Assembly (NCBI GenBank): GCA_023457355.1
Contig: JAEWLW010000003.1
Coordinates: forward strand, 3,195 to 67,194
DNA: 64,000 nucleotides
Origin: Bacillota bacterium
GTDB lineage: Bacteria; Bacillota; Clostridia; Oscillospirales; Ruminococcaceae
Direction: 5' to 3'
The translations under genes and the position numbers were made by a program. The number at the start of each line of letters is the position of its first letter. Position 1 is the first letter of the stretch. A model generated the notes under the pieces. It was not told the DNA's origin, made no database searches, and saw only the letters and a list, made by a program, of their open reading frames with translations. This document shows, piece after piece, positions 8,334 through 17,066 of this stretch.

Positions 8334-10388
8334 TTGAATAATTCTAATCAGCCGAATAAAAATCCCAATCAGGGACCGGGGCAGAATCCGCGCAACAGCT
8401 TTAATCCTAAAAATAACCGGGGCATTATTATTTATGTGGCGGTTCTCATCGCTTTGGTTCTCATTGCCAGCAGCACTTTTGGCCTGAATAAAAAGGAAAG
8501 CACCTACCAGTATTCTGAGATTGTCGCCTTTTTTGACGATCACCAGATTGCAAAATATTCCTTTGATCTGGGCACCGGCGAGCTCAAATTTACGCTTAAA
8601 GATGAAACAGAAGAAAAGACCTATACGGTGCCGAATGTCAACCTGTTTGTGAACACCGTGCAGGAACAGGTGGATGAATATAACCGCGAGAACCCCGAAA
8701 GCCGTATTCCCTATAACCTGATTCCCATTGCAACCATGCCGTTCTGGGTTTCTTATCTGCCCACGCTGCTGCTCATCGTCGCCATGGGCGCGCTGTGGTG
8801 GTTCACCATCAAGCAGTCGCGCGGCGGCGGGAACATCTCCGGCTTCGGCAAGGCCAAGGCGCGCACGCCCGATCAGGGCCGCCGCGTCACCTTTTCCGAT
8901 GTCGCCGGTGCGGATGAGGAGAAGGCCGAGCTGGTCGAAGTGGTCGAGTTCTTGAAGGCGCCGGAGCGGTTTAATACCCTCGGCGCGCGCATCCCCAAGG
9001 GCGTGCTGCTTGTCGGCCCGCCCGGAACCGGTAAAACCCTGCTGGCCCGCGCCGTTGCGGGTGAGGCGGGCGCACCGTTTTTCTCGATTTCCGGTTCCGA
9101 CTTTGTCGAAATGTTTGTCGGCGTGGGCGCTTCGCGCGTGCGCGACCTATTTGAACAGGCTAAAAAGAATGCCCCCGCCATCATCTTTATTGATGAGATT
9201 GACGCCGTGGGCCGCCAGCGCGGCGCGGGCTTGGGCGGCGGACATGATGAACGCGAGCAGACCTTGAACCAGCTGCTGGTTGAAATGGACGGCTTTGGTT
9301 CCAACACCGGCGTCATCATTATTGCCGCAACCAACCGCCGCGATATTCTGGACCCCGCACTGTTGCGTCCGGGCCGTTTTGACCGCCAGATTGTTGTGGG
9401 CTACCCCGATATCAAGGGCCGTGAAGCGATTCTCAAAGTGCATTCCAAGAATAAACCGCTTGGCCCCGATGTGAATCTCAGAACCATCGCATCCACCACC
9501 GCAGGATTTACCGGTGCGGATCTTGAGAATATTCTCAACGAGGCGGCGCTGTTGGCCGCGCGCAAAAACCTGAAGGCCATCACGATGGAAACTGTTGAGG
9601 AAGCGACCATCAAGGTTATTGCGGGCCCCGAAAAGAAATCGCGCCTCATCACCGAAAAGGATAAACAGCTTACCGCCTATCATGAGGCCGGCCACGCTGT
9701 GGTCACTTATTACATGGATACCGCGGACAGGGTGCATCAGGTGTCCATCATTCCCCGCGGCATGGCGGGCGGTTTTACCATGAGCCTGCCGACTGAGGAT
9801 AAGAGCTACCACACCCGTAAGGAGATGAAGGAGAATATCATCACCCTGCTGGGCGGGCGCGTCGCAGAGGCACTGGTGCTTGACGATATTTCGACCGGCG
9901 CTTCAAACGATATTGAGCGCGCGACGAATATTGCCCGCGCTATGGTTACCCGCTACGGTTTTTCAGAAAAGCTGGGCCCGGTTGTTTATGGCCACGACCA
10001 GAGCGAGGTGTTTTTGGGACGTGACTTTAACCAGTCCCGCAACTATTCCGAGGAGGTTGCCTCCGAGATCGACTCCGAGATACGCGATATTGTCGAAGAT
10101 GCTTTCAGACTGGCGAAGGCAACCCTCGAAACGCATATGGACCAGCTGGTGTTGATTGCGGAAACGCTTAAACGCTGCGAAAAGATTGACGCAGAGGATT
10201 TTGACAGCCTGATGAAAACGGGTGAGATGGCATCGGCTAAGAATTCCGTTGAAAATACCGCCGACGACGGCAAAACGGACGCATCGGTTGCCGGCGATAT
10301 GGATATCGCTGAGCCAGATGTCCCCCCGCAAACGCCTTCAGCCATTGAAGCGGCACAGCCAACCGACGACACACCACCGCAGGAATAA
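8334..10388 (+). CDS. ftsH: ATP-dependent zinc metalloprotease FtsH
   Basis: Membrane-anchored AAA+ protease that degrades misfolded membrane proteins and regulatory proteins. The order is a short Asn/Pro-rich N-terminus, membrane segment (about 28-46), extracytoplasmic domain, second membrane segment (about 136-157), and the AAA domain with Walker A GPPGTGKT at 228 and Walker B IIFIDEIDAVGRQRG. The zinc-protease motif HEAGH lies at 450-454. The C-terminal ~55 residues form an acidic, disordered-looking tail. Start is TTG 8334 with an AGGGAG-type site at about 8319-8324. A strong hairpin terminator follows immediately. Confidence 0.95.
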   Translation: MNNSNQPNKNPNQGPGQNPRNSFNPKNNRGIIIYVAVLIALVLIASSTFGLNKKESTYQYSEIVAFFDDHQIAKYSFDLGTGELKFTLKDETEEKTYTVPNVNLFVNTVQEQVDEYNRENPESRIPYNLIPIATMPFWVSYLPTLLLIVAMGALWWFTIKQSRGGGNISGFGKAKARTPDQGRRVTFSDVAGADEEKAELVEVVEFLKAPERFNTLGARIPKGVLLVGPPGTGKTLLARAVAGEAGAPFFSISGSDFVEMFVGVGASRVRDLFEQAKKNAPAIIFIDEIDAVGRQRGAGLGGGHDEREQTLNQLLVEMDGFGSNTGVIIIAATNRRDILDPALLRPGRFDRQIVVGYPDIKGREAILKVHSKNKPLGPDVNLRTIASTTAGFTGADLENILNEAALLAARKNLKAITMETVEEATIKVIAGPEKKSRLITEKDKQLTAYHEAGHAVVTYYMDTADRVHQVSIIPRGMAGGFTMSLPTEDKSYHTRKEMKENIITLLGGRVAEALVLDDISTGASNDIERATNIARAMVTRYGFSEKLGPVVYGHDQSEVFLGRDFNQSRNYSEEVASEIDSEIRDIVEDAFRLAKATLETHMDQLVLIAETLKRCEKIDAEDFDSLMKTGEMASAKNSVENTADDGKTDASVAGDMDIAEPDVPPQTPSAIEAAQPTDDTPPQE

Positions 10389-10400
10389 ATTAACGAACGG

Positions 10401-10446
10401 GCCGTGCCGTAAAATGATGAAGCGATCATTTTGCGGCGCGGCTTTT
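10401..10446 (+). terminator. Terminator after ftsH
   Basis: An 18-bp stem (10401-10418 with 10425-10442, two G-U pairs, loop gaagcg) is followed by TTTTG. It starts 12 nt after the ftsH stop. The rest of the 322-nt gap to 10711 holds only the next promoter; I see no gene there. Confidence 0.8.
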
Positions 10447-10630
10447 GTCTGTGCATCCCAAAGCAGCTTTTGGTGCAGACTATATTAAACACGGCTTATA
10501 ATCACGCAGTGTTTGCAGTAATTTTGCGCGGTTTTCGTTTTCTCCTGGCCGGGCGTCCACCTGTGCGTCTGGTTTAGGAGACGTAAAATTCTGTGCAAAA
10601 TCTGCCTTTTACCGGTGTTTAGCGTAATGC

Positions 10631-10659
10631 TGGAAATATTCATAATTCTGTGCTACAAT
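10631..10659 (+). promoter_or_regulatory. Extended -10 promoter for the M16 peptidase pair
   Basis: TGGAAA, 17 nt, then TACAAT preceded by TGc (extended -10). The -35 is weak (4 of 6) and the extended -10 is good. Confidence 0.5.
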
Positions 10660-10710
10660 GTCACAGTATAAATTTATGAAATAAGACATGAAAAGGTTGG
10701 AGAGGTATTG

Positions 10711-12000
10711 ATGACGACAAATCTGATTCGTACTGCGCTTGCGCGCGGCGTTAACCTGTCGGTGTTAAGCGATCCTAAATTCAAGCATAACCGTATTTCG
10801 GTTAACCTGATTGTGCCGCTGGCCGCACAGACGGTGAGCCGCTATGCCATACTGCCGTTTCTCATGCGCAAGGGCAGCAAAAGTTGCAAAGATTTTACCA
10901 AACTCAACCGCCGCCTGGATGCGATGTATGGTGCTGCGCTTGCCGCAGATGTCAGTAAAAGCGGGGGCAATCAAATTATTACACTGGGTACCAAGGTGCT
11001 TGACGACCGGTTCACCCTCGGCGGCGAGGCCCTGGTGCAGCAGGCGGCCGCGCTGCTGCGGGAGCTTTTGATGGAGCCGCTGATTGAAAACGGCGCCTTT
11101 GACGCCAAGGAATTCTCTCTGGAGCGGCAGAACCTGATGGACACCATTGAGAGCCTGATTAATGACAAACGCAGCTATGCACTTGCACAGTGCCGAATGC
11201 TTATGGGGCGCGATGACCCCGGTGCGCTGCAAAAATACGGTACGGCGGAGGATGCGCAAAAGCTCACCCCGCAGGCAGCGGCCGAAGCTTATCGCCAGCT
11301 TTTGGATACTGCCGTGGTGGAGATTATGTTCATCGGTTCGGGTGACCCATCCGCAGCTTCCGAGGTGATGAAAAAAGCGTTCGCCGGTATGAAAAGAGAA
11401 CCGCAGCCCTTTACCGATGCAAAAATCTGCGCGGCGGGCGACGAGGCGCTTAAAAAAGTGGAGTATCTCGACGTGGCGCAATCCAAAATGGTGCTGGGTT
11501 TCCGCTGCGATAACCGCGGCGATATGGCGGCGCAGGCCACCATGCGCCTGATGACGGCGCTTTACGGCGGTACGCCGTCCTCGAAGCTTTTTTTGAATGT
11601 GCGTGAAAAGCTATCGCTCTGCTATTATTGCGCCGCGCGCTATGACCGCGCTTCCGCCATCATGCTGGTGGATTGCGGCGTCGAAAAGGAAAATATAGAG
11701 AGCGCCAGAAAAGAGATTCTGGTGCAGTTGGACGAAATTCGAAGCGGCAATTTCGAGGACGAAACACTTGACAACACCCGCCTTCAGATGAAAAATAGCC
11801 TGCGGGCCGTGTCGGATTATCCCGGTACGCTGGAGGAATGGTATCTCTCCCGCATTTTGCTCGGTGAGATTGCCTCGCCGCAGGAGGAGATGCGCGCAAT
11901 CGACGCCGTAACTCGCGAACAGGTAATTGAAGCCGCAAAGCAGGTGCGCCTTGACGCAATTTATCTGCTCACTTCAAAGGAGGACTCGGTAGATGCTTAG
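10711..12000 (+). CDS. M16 family peptidase-like protein, YmfF type (no zinc motif)
   Basis: The 429-residue protein has the paired alpha/beta fold typical of M16 (pitrilysin) subunits. It lacks the HxxEH zinc motif: the equivalent stretch reads ILPFLMRKGS. This matches YmfF, the non-catalytic partner of YmfH in Bacillus; that pair is implicated in the 5-aminopentanol modification of elongation factor P. The C-terminal half carries M16 features such as LFLNVREKLSLCYYCAARYD, where inactive subunits contribute to substrate binding. ATG 10711 has GGAGAGG 6 nt upstream. It overlaps the next gene by 8 bp, so the two proteins are probably made together as a heterodimer (inferred). Confidence 0.85.
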   Translation: MTTNLIRTALARGVNLSVLSDPKFKHNRISVNLIVPLAAQTVSRYAILPFLMRKGSKSCKDFTKLNRRLDAMYGAALAADVSKSGGNQIITLGTKVLDDRFTLGGEALVQQAAALLRELLMEPLIENGAFDAKEFSLERQNLMDTIESLINDKRSYALAQCRMLMGRDDPGALQKYGTAEDAQKLTPQAAAEAYRQLLDTAVVEIMFIGSGDPSAASEVMKKAFAGMKREPQPFTDAKICAAGDEALKKVEYLDVAQSKMVLGFRCDNRGDMAAQATMRLMTALYGGTPSSKLFLNVREKLSLCYYCAARYDRASAIMLVDCGVEKENIESARKEILVQLDEIRSGNFEDETLDNTRLQMKNSLRAVSDYPGTLEEWYLSRILLGEIASPQEEMRAIDAVTREQVIEAAKQVRLDAIYLLTSKEDSVDA

Positions 12001-13261
12001 TGAAACTGTTGCTTGCCGCCGCCTGGAGGAAAGCTATACCCGCATTAAACACCCCAGCGGCCTGACACTGATGCTGTGCCCGATGAAGGGCTTTTCGGGG
12101 GCGTATGCGCTGTTTGCCACCCGCTGCGGCTCTATAGACGATTCGTTTGCCATAGGCGACGAAGAATATACCACCGTCCCCAACGGCATCGCCCACTTCC
12201 TGGAACACAAGCTGTTTGAAAGCGAGGAAGGGGATGCCTTTGAGCAGTATGCCAAAACCGGTGCTTCCGCCAATGCCTATACGTCGTTTGACCGAACAGC
12301 CTATCTTTTCAGCTGTACCGATAAGTTCGATGAATCGATCGAGATTTTACTGAACCTTGTCTCAAAGCCCTATTTCACCGAGAAGACGGTGCAAAAGGAA
12401 CAGGGGATCATCGGACAGGAGATCAGAATGTACGACGACGACCCCGAATGGCGGGTCTATTTCAACCTGCTCGGCGCGCTGTACCAAAGCCACCCGATTC
12501 GGGTGGATATTGCCGGAACGGTGGAATCAATTTCGCACATCACCGCGGAGCTGCTTTACCGCTGTTATAATGCGTTTTATAACCTGAACAACATGGTGCT
12601 GTCGGTTGCCGGCAATTTTGACATCGATACCGTTGTAAAGGCCTGCGATAAAATTCTGTTGCCTGCCGCGCCGGTAACGGTGCATACCCGCGAAATTGAA
12701 GAACCGCAGACGGTGCGTGAGCGCCGTGTTGAGCAAAAGCTTGAGGTTGCAACGCCGCTGTTCCAGATCGGTTTTAAGGGAATGCCCAAAAGCTACCACG
12801 AAAATATTCTCGCGCAGGTGACGGGCGAGATTGTTTGCGACCTTGTCGCAGGGGAATCCACCGCGCTTTACCGCGAACTTTATGACGAAGGGCTGATTAA
12901 TTCGAGCTTTGGTTCGGAAGTGATGGCGGGCCCCAATTATCTGGTGAACCTCTTTTCAGGCGAATCAAGAAATCCGGACGAAGTATTTGCGCGAATTATC
13001 AAAGCCGTGGAGGAATTGCAGCAAAACGGTATTTCCACCGAAGATTTTGAGCGCGCGCGCCGGGCAGCCTACGGGCGTTATGCCGGTATTTACAGCTCGG
13101 TTGAGGCGATGGCGGGTATGATGGTGCTTGCCTCTCTGGCGGATTTTGGCGCCTACGAGCCGCTGGAGCTGATCGACGAGCTCACCTTAAATGACGCGCA
13201 GGCCTACCTGCGTGAGAATCTTGATTCCGCACGCTGCGCGCTGTCGGTTGTGCGCGATTAG
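11993..13261 (+). CDS. M16 family zinc peptidase, YmfH type
   Basis: Probable catalytic partner of the preceding gene. The inverted zinc motif HFLEH (in GIAHFLEHKLFESEEG, about residues 66-70) is intact, and the third ligand probably lies in EQGIIGQEIRMYDDDP near 145. Length is 422 residues, a single M16 unit. GGAGG lies 9 nt before the ATG, inside the end of the upstream gene. In Bacillus the ymfF-ymfH pair belongs to the set of genes linked to EF-P 5-aminopentanolylation; no EF-P gene is present in this window, so the substrate is not shown. Confidence 0.88.
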   Translation: MLSETVACRRLEESYTRIKHPSGLTLMLCPMKGFSGAYALFATRCGSIDDSFAIGDEEYTTVPNGIAHFLEHKLFESEEGDAFEQYAKTGASANAYTSFDRTAYLFSCTDKFDESIEILLNLVSKPYFTEKTVQKEQGIIGQEIRMYDDDPEWRVYFNLLGALYQSHPIRVDIAGTVESISHITAELLYRCYNAFYNLNNMVLSVAGNFDIDTVVKACDKILLPAAPVTVHTREIEEPQTVRERRVEQKLEVATPLFQIGFKGMPKSYHENILAQVTGEIVCDLVAGESTALYRELYDEGLINSSFGSEVMAGPNYLVNLFSGESRNPDEVFARIIKAVEELQQNGISTEDFERARRAAYGRYAGIYSSVEAMAGMMVLASLADFGAYEPLELIDELTLNDAQAYLRENLDSARCALSVVRD

Positions 13262-13281
13262 ACAGAAAAGAGGGGACAAAC

Positions 13282-14325
13282 ATGAATCCATTCATCCATC
13301 TGGCCAGTGCGGATACCGCCGCGAAGGTGGCTTTCCCCGGTCTGGGACTGAATTTTTCCATCTCGCGGGTGGCTGTTTTTATCGGGCCGTTCACCATCTA
13401 CTGGTATGGCATCATTGTTGTGACCGGCATCGCACTCGGTGTGCTTTATGCCCTTTGGCGTGCCGCGCAGTTTGGCGTCAATAAAGATAAGCTCAGCGAT
13501 GTTTTTCTCTATGCCATCATTGCCGGCATGTTGGGCGCCAGAGCTTATTACGTCGCTTTTTCATGGGATTATTACAAGCTGCACCCCGAGGAAATTATTC
13601 AGATATGGAAAGGCGGCATCGCCTTTTACGGCGGTATTCTGGCGGCGATTCTCTGCGGCTATCTGTTGTGCCGCCGTTGGAAGCTGCCTGTTGTGCGCGC
13701 GCTGGATGCCTCGCTGGGCGGTTTGCTTTTAGGCCAGTCGATTGGACGCTGGGGCAATTTTGTCAATATTGAGGCGTTCGGCTGCTATTTTGAAGGCCCG
13801 TGGCGCATGGTCAGCCCGATTATTGACAGCTATTTTCATGTGCACCCCAATTTGTTGCCCGGCTTTACCCCCGAGCAGGTGTTGCAGATGAGCGATATTC
13901 CGGTGCACCCCACCTTCTTTTATGAATCGGCCTGGACCATGGTGGGCTTTCTGTTTATGGCCTGGTACACCAAACGGCGCAAATTCAACGGAGAACTGAC
14001 ACTGATGTACTTTTTCATCAACGGACTGGGCCGCGCATTTATCGAAGGCCTGCGCACCGATAGCCTGACCGCGGGCAGCATCCGTGTTTCTCAGGTGCTG
14101 GCGGGTTGCATGGTGGCACTTTCGGTTATTCTGTGGTTCGTGGCGCGCAAAAAACTGGCCGACGGCACCGCGCCCGCATGGATGTTGTTGACGTCGCCCG
14201 CAGGGGAAACGCCGGAAACGGTGCCGGAGACCGCACAGCCCGATGGCACGGCACAGCAGGACATAGCGCCGGAGGAAAGCAGCACAGCGTCCGCTGAGGA
14301 TAAAGCGGACGAGGAGCAGGAATAA
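13282..14325 (+). CDS. lgt: Prolipoprotein diacylglyceryl transferase Lgt
   Basis: Lgt transfers diacylglycerol from phosphatidylglycerol to the lipobox cysteine of prolipoproteins, the first step of lipoprotein maturation. The 347-residue protein has about seven membrane segments and the signature GRWGNFVNIEAFG near residue 156. HPTFFYES and the region around FINGLGRAFIEGLRTDSL are also characteristic. Beyond residue ~295 there is an extra tail of about 50 residues rich in Glu, Pro, Thr and Ala that is not part of the enzyme core. The window contains at least two Lgt substrates, ApbE (26.9 kb) and the lipoprotein at 34.5 kb. Confidence 0.94.
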   Translation: MNPFIHLASADTAAKVAFPGLGLNFSISRVAVFIGPFTIYWYGIIVVTGIALGVLYALWRAAQFGVNKDKLSDVFLYAIIAGMLGARAYYVAFSWDYYKLHPEEIIQIWKGGIAFYGGILAAILCGYLLCRRWKLPVVRALDASLGGLLLGQSIGRWGNFVNIEAFGCYFEGPWRMVSPIIDSYFHVHPNLLPGFTPEQVLQMSDIPVHPTFFYESAWTMVGFLFMAWYTKRRKFNGELTLMYFFINGLGRAFIEGLRTDSLTAGSIRVSQVLAGCMVALSVILWFVARKKLADGTAPAWMLLTSPAGETPETVPETAQPDGTAQQDIAPEESSTASAEDKADEEQE

Positions 14326-14382
14326 AACTTGCCACGCATTTAATAAAGGACAACGGTGATTGCGTCACGGTGTTTTTGCCTG

Positions 14383-14426
14383 AATTTTGATAGCATAAAG
14401 CCAGTGGGGTGTATGCTATCAAAATT
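14383..14426. repeat. 15-bp perfect inverted repeat around a translation start
   Basis: Arm AATTTTGATAGCATA (14383-14397) is exactly complementary to 14412-14426, with a 14-nt loop holding a GTGGGG stretch and the GTG start of the next small gene. No T-run follows, so it does not look like an intrinsic terminator. It may be an operator or a start-sequestering RNA hairpin. Confidence 0.8.
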
Positions 14427-14591
14427 TCAGCTTATGTTGTTGGCGGTGTTCCGGGCGCTTTGTACAGCTATCTGTATTATCGTTTTATTGGTTGCGCGTT
14501 CGGGCGTTGTATGATTACCGCCAATCCGTTGCGTTCGACGCTTTATGGTGTGATGCCCGGCGGCCTGACCGTGGGTTTTTTAACAAAATAA
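14409..14591 (+). CDS. DUF6132-like small membrane protein
   Basis: A 60-residue hydrophobic protein with the pattern YLYYRFIGCAFGRC followed by MITANPLRSTLYG. It matches what I know of the DUF6132 small-membrane-protein family (GC-x2-G-x-C-x-ITxNPxxSTLYG), with two conserved cysteines next to a membrane helix. The only possible start after the upstream in-frame stop (14391) is GTG 14409. Its ribosome site is poor and it lies within a strong inverted repeat, so expression may be conditional or the gene may be decaying. Function is unknown; relatives often occur near sulfur or redox genes, but nothing here confirms that. Confidence 0.55.
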   Translation: MYAIKISAYVVGGVPGALYSYLYYRFIGCAFGRCMITANPLRSTLYGVMPGGLTVGFLTK

Positions 14592-14660
14592 TTTCCATTT
14601 AAATCCAATAGGCGCCTTGTTTATACAGCGCCAAATTGTTGTAAAACACAGAAAAATGCC

Positions 14661-14689
14661 TTGACAAAGCCAAATGTGTGTGATATCAT
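14661..14689 (+). promoter_or_regulatory. Sigma-A promoter for rplU-rpmA
   Basis: Perfect TTGACA, 17-nt spacer, TATCAT. This is the strongest -35 in the window, as expected for ribosomal protein genes. Confidence 0.85.
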
Positions 14690-14696
14690 AATTTTT

Positions 14697-14783
14697 GCCG
14701 CATGCTTTGGGCTATAAGTGCGCTCTGTTTAGCAGACAGCGACGCCCGAAAGCAGCGAGACTGAACAGATAAGCAGGTGTAAC
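14697..14783 (+). promoter_or_regulatory. 5' leader of rplU, possible L21 leader RNA
   Basis: An ~87-nt untranslated leader lies between the rplU promoter and its start, with short pairable segments such as CTGT/ACAG around 14727-14740. Firmicutes rplU mRNAs often carry an autoregulatory L21 leader at this position. I cannot confirm the consensus by eye; a covariance search with the Rfam L21-leader model would decide. Confidence 0.4.
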
Positions 14784-15095
14784 ATGTACGCAGTATTCAT
14801 TACCGGCGGAAAGCAGTACCGTGTCGCTCAGGGCGACGTGATTTTCGTCGAAAAGCTCGACGTTGAGGCCGACCAGACCATCGAGTTCGACAACATTCTC
14901 GTTGTCGGCAAGGATGACAGCGCTGTTGTGGGCACCCCCACCGTAGCGGGCGCCAAGGTTGTTGCCAAGGCGCTGAAGAATGGCAAGGGCAAGAAGATCA
15001 CGGTCTTTACCTACCGTTCCAAGAAGGATTCCAAGCGTAAGATGGGCCACAGACAGCCCTATACCAAGCTGGAAATCACCGCGATTAACGCTTAA
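14784..15095 (+). CDS. rplU: 50S ribosomal protein L21
   Basis: L21 is a 103-residue protein that binds domain V of 23S rRNA next to L20. It begins MYAVFITGGKQYRVAQGD and has the family's basic C-terminal half (FTYRSKKDSKRKMGHRQPYTKLEI). It is followed after only 40 nt by rpmA. In Bacillus and most Firmicutes the prp (ysxB) protease gene lies between the two; here there is no room for it. Confidence 0.97.
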   Translation: MYAVFITGGKQYRVAQGDVIFVEKLDVEADQTIEFDNILVVGKDDSAVVGTPTVAGAKVVAKALKNGKGKKITVFTYRSKKDSKRKMGHRQPYTKLEITAINA

Positions 15096-15135
15096 AGAAA
15101 ATTGAAATCATTTTTTTACTGGAGGTGCAAAACCA

Positions 15136-15396
15136 ATGGCACATAAAAAGGGCGTTGGCTCAACTAAAAACGGTCGCGACTCCGAAGCCAAACGGCTTGG
15201 CGTTAAGCGTGCCGACGGTCAGTTTGTAAAGGCTGGCAATATTCTGGTTCGTCAGAGAGGCACCCATATCCATCCCGGCGAGAATGTCGGCATCGGTTCG
15301 GATGACACTCTGTTCGCGCTTACTGACGGAACGCTCCGTTTTGAGCGCCTCGGCCGTGACCGCAAGAAAGCTTCGGTCTACGCGGCGGAGAACTAA
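15136..15396 (+). CDS. rpmA: 50S ribosomal protein L27, no cleavable N-terminal extension
   Basis: L27 reaches the peptidyl-transferase centre with its N-terminus. This 86-residue protein starts MAHKKGVGSTKNGRDSEAK, the mature form found in Gram-negative bacteria. Most Firmicutes L27 proteins instead carry a short leader (as in MLRLDLQFFA) removed by the Prp protease. No upstream in-frame start could supply such a leader, and the GGAGG site at 15121-15125 sets ATG 15136. The lack of both Prp and the leader is self-consistent. A strong terminator follows. Confidence 0.97.
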   Translation: MAHKKGVGSTKNGRDSEAKRLGVKRADGQFVKAGNILVRQRGTHIHPGENVGIGSDDTLFALTDGTLRFERLGRDRKKASVYAAEN

Positions 15397-15406
15397 GCTT
15401 ACGAAC

Positions 15407-15436
15407 AAAAATCCCGAGCGTTCGCTCGGGATTTTT
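15407..15436 (+). terminator. Terminator after rpmA
   Basis: AAAATCCCGAGC and GCTCGGGATTTT form a 12-bp stem with a GTTC loop followed by further T residues. Confidence 0.9.
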
Positions 15437-15780
15437 CTGTGTTATACTTTAACGCCGGGGTACCCCGGCAGCGGTCAAAAATGAAAGCGCTGGCGGCTGT
15501 GTCCAAGCGGCATCTTGTTGGCCCGTTTTCGGAGTAGCTTTTCAGGGTGGAGCCGCCGCCGTCATGCTGCCCCGTGTGGGCGCCAGGCGGCAGTGGCGTT
15601 GGGGGCACGGCAAATTATTGACGGACAAAGGCAACAGTTTGTGGAAGAGTGTTTCGTGAATCGTATAGTGTTCGGCTCAATATGGCGTGGGCCCGGCTCT
15701 TGCCACAGTTGCTGCAAACAGGATAACCCGCACCCGATAGGCAAGACTATTGGTGTGCGTCCCCAAAAAGGAGGGAAAAT
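15437..15780. other. Gene-free interval before obgE
   Basis: I see no credible gene in this 344-nt stretch. It contains a 16-bp perfect palindrome, GCCGGGGTACCCCGGC (15454-15469), and ends in the AAGGAGG ribosome site of obgE. Open frames here lack ribosome sites and family character. Confidence 0.5.
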
Positions 15781-17055
15781 ATGTTTATAGATAAGGCCTT
15801 TATAAAGATCAAAGCCGGCAAAGGCGGCGACGGCTGCGTATCGTTCCACCGCGAGAAATATGTTGCGGCCGGCGGCCCGGACGGCGGCGATGGCGGTCGC
15901 GGCGGCAACGTTGTGTTCGTGGCTGATACCAACAAAACAACCCTGATGGAGTTTAAATATAAGACCCGTTATTTTGCACCCGAGGGCGAGCCGGGCGGAC
16001 GCCGTCAGTGCAGCGGTAAAAATGCCGAAGACCTTGTTATCCGCGTGCCGATGGGCACGTTGATACGCGAGCGTGAATCGGGCAGGCTGTTGGCCGATAT
16101 TTCCGATCATGAGCCGGTTGTTATCGCAAAGGGCGGCCGCGGCGGCTGGGGCAACCAGCATTTTGCCACGCCCACCCGCCAGATTCCGCGTTTTGCCAAG
16201 CCGGGCCTTCCGGGCGAGGAGTTTGACGTGCAGCTGGAACTGAAGCTTTTGGCCGATGTCGGTTTGGTTGGTTTCCCGAACGTGGGTAAATCGACGCTGA
16301 TTTCAATGGTCAGCGAGGCCAAGCCCAAGATTGCCAATTACCACTTCACCACCCTGACTCCTGTGTTGGGCGTTGTGCGTGTGGACGCTGAAAAAAGCTA
16401 TGTGATGGCGGATATTCCCGGCCTGATTGAAGGTGCGTCGGAAGGCGTGGGGCTGGGGCATGCATTTTTGCGCCATGTTGAGCGCTGCCGGCTGATGGTT
16501 CACGTGGTGGACGTCTCAGGCTGTGAGGGACGCGAACCCCTGGACGATTTTGAGCTGATCAATAAAGAGCTTGCCAATTTTTCAGAGGCGCTTGCCGAAC
16601 GGCCGATGCTGGTTGCGGCCAACAAATGTGATATTGCAACGCCGGAACAGGTGGGGGGCTTCACCAAGGCACTTGAAGAACGCGGCTACCGCGTGTTCCC
16701 GATTTCGGCAGCGACTAATCAGGGCGTCGAGCCGCTTTTGAATGCCATTTCAGCCGAGTTGGATAAGCTTCCTCCGGTGCTGCGCTATGAGCCCGATCCG
16801 TTGCCGGCAATGGACATGGATACAGCCGGACAGCGCCAGTTTGAGATTACCCGCGGTGATGACGGGACATACTATATTCAGGCGAGCTGGTTGCCGCATA
16901 TTCTTCGTTCGGTCAATATGGACGACTATGAATCGCTGCAATATCTCCAGCGTTCGCTGCGCAACAGCGGCATCATCGACAAGCTGGAGGAAATGGGCAT
17001 CAACGAGGGCGACACCGTCGATATCGACGGTTTTGAATTCGATTATGTGAGATGA
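15781..17055 (+). CDS. obgE: GTPase ObgE/CgtA
   Basis: Essential GTPase acting in 50S assembly and stress signalling. Domains in the 424-residue protein are the glycine-rich Obg fold (1-158), the G domain with GFPNVGKST (about 163-171), DIPGLIEGASEG, NKCD and SAATNQG, and the C-terminal OCT domain (about 345-424) found mainly in Gram-positive Obg proteins. The ATG follows AAGGAGG. The order rplU-rpmA-obgE is conserved widely. Its stop overlaps an in-frame ATG of the Mini-III gene, which is probably co-translated. Confidence 0.97.
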   Translation: MFIDKAFIKIKAGKGGDGCVSFHREKYVAAGGPDGGDGGRGGNVVFVADTNKTTLMEFKYKTRYFAPEGEPGGRRQCSGKNAEDLVIRVPMGTLIRERESGRLLADISDHEPVVIAKGGRGGWGNQHFATPTRQIPRFAKPGLPGEEFDVQLELKLLADVGLVGFPNVGKSTLISMVSEAKPKIANYHFTTLTPVLGVVRVDAEKSYVMADIPGLIEGASEGVGLGHAFLRHVERCRLMVHVVDVSGCEGREPLDDFELINKELANFSEALAERPMLVAANKCDIATPEQVGGFTKALEERGYRVFPISAATNQGVEPLLNAISAELDKLPPVLRYEPDPLPAMDMDTAGQRQFEITRGDDGTYYIQASWLPHILRSVNMDDYESLQYLQRSLRNSGIIDKLEEMGINEGDTVDIDGFEFDYVR

Positions 17056-17066
17056 GGAGTCGCCTG

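Noticed and set aside
15096..15135. Missed prp gene between rplU and rpmA
   Set aside because: Only 40 nt, with no frame and just the rpmA ribosome site.
15454..15469. 16-bp palindrome GCCGGGGTACCCCGGC as terminator or operator
   Set aside because: No T-run and no promoter nearby; not enough to assign a role.
15515..15790. 91-residue frame before obgE
   Set aside because: Runs through the obgE ribosome site, has no ribosome site of its own and no recognisable family.
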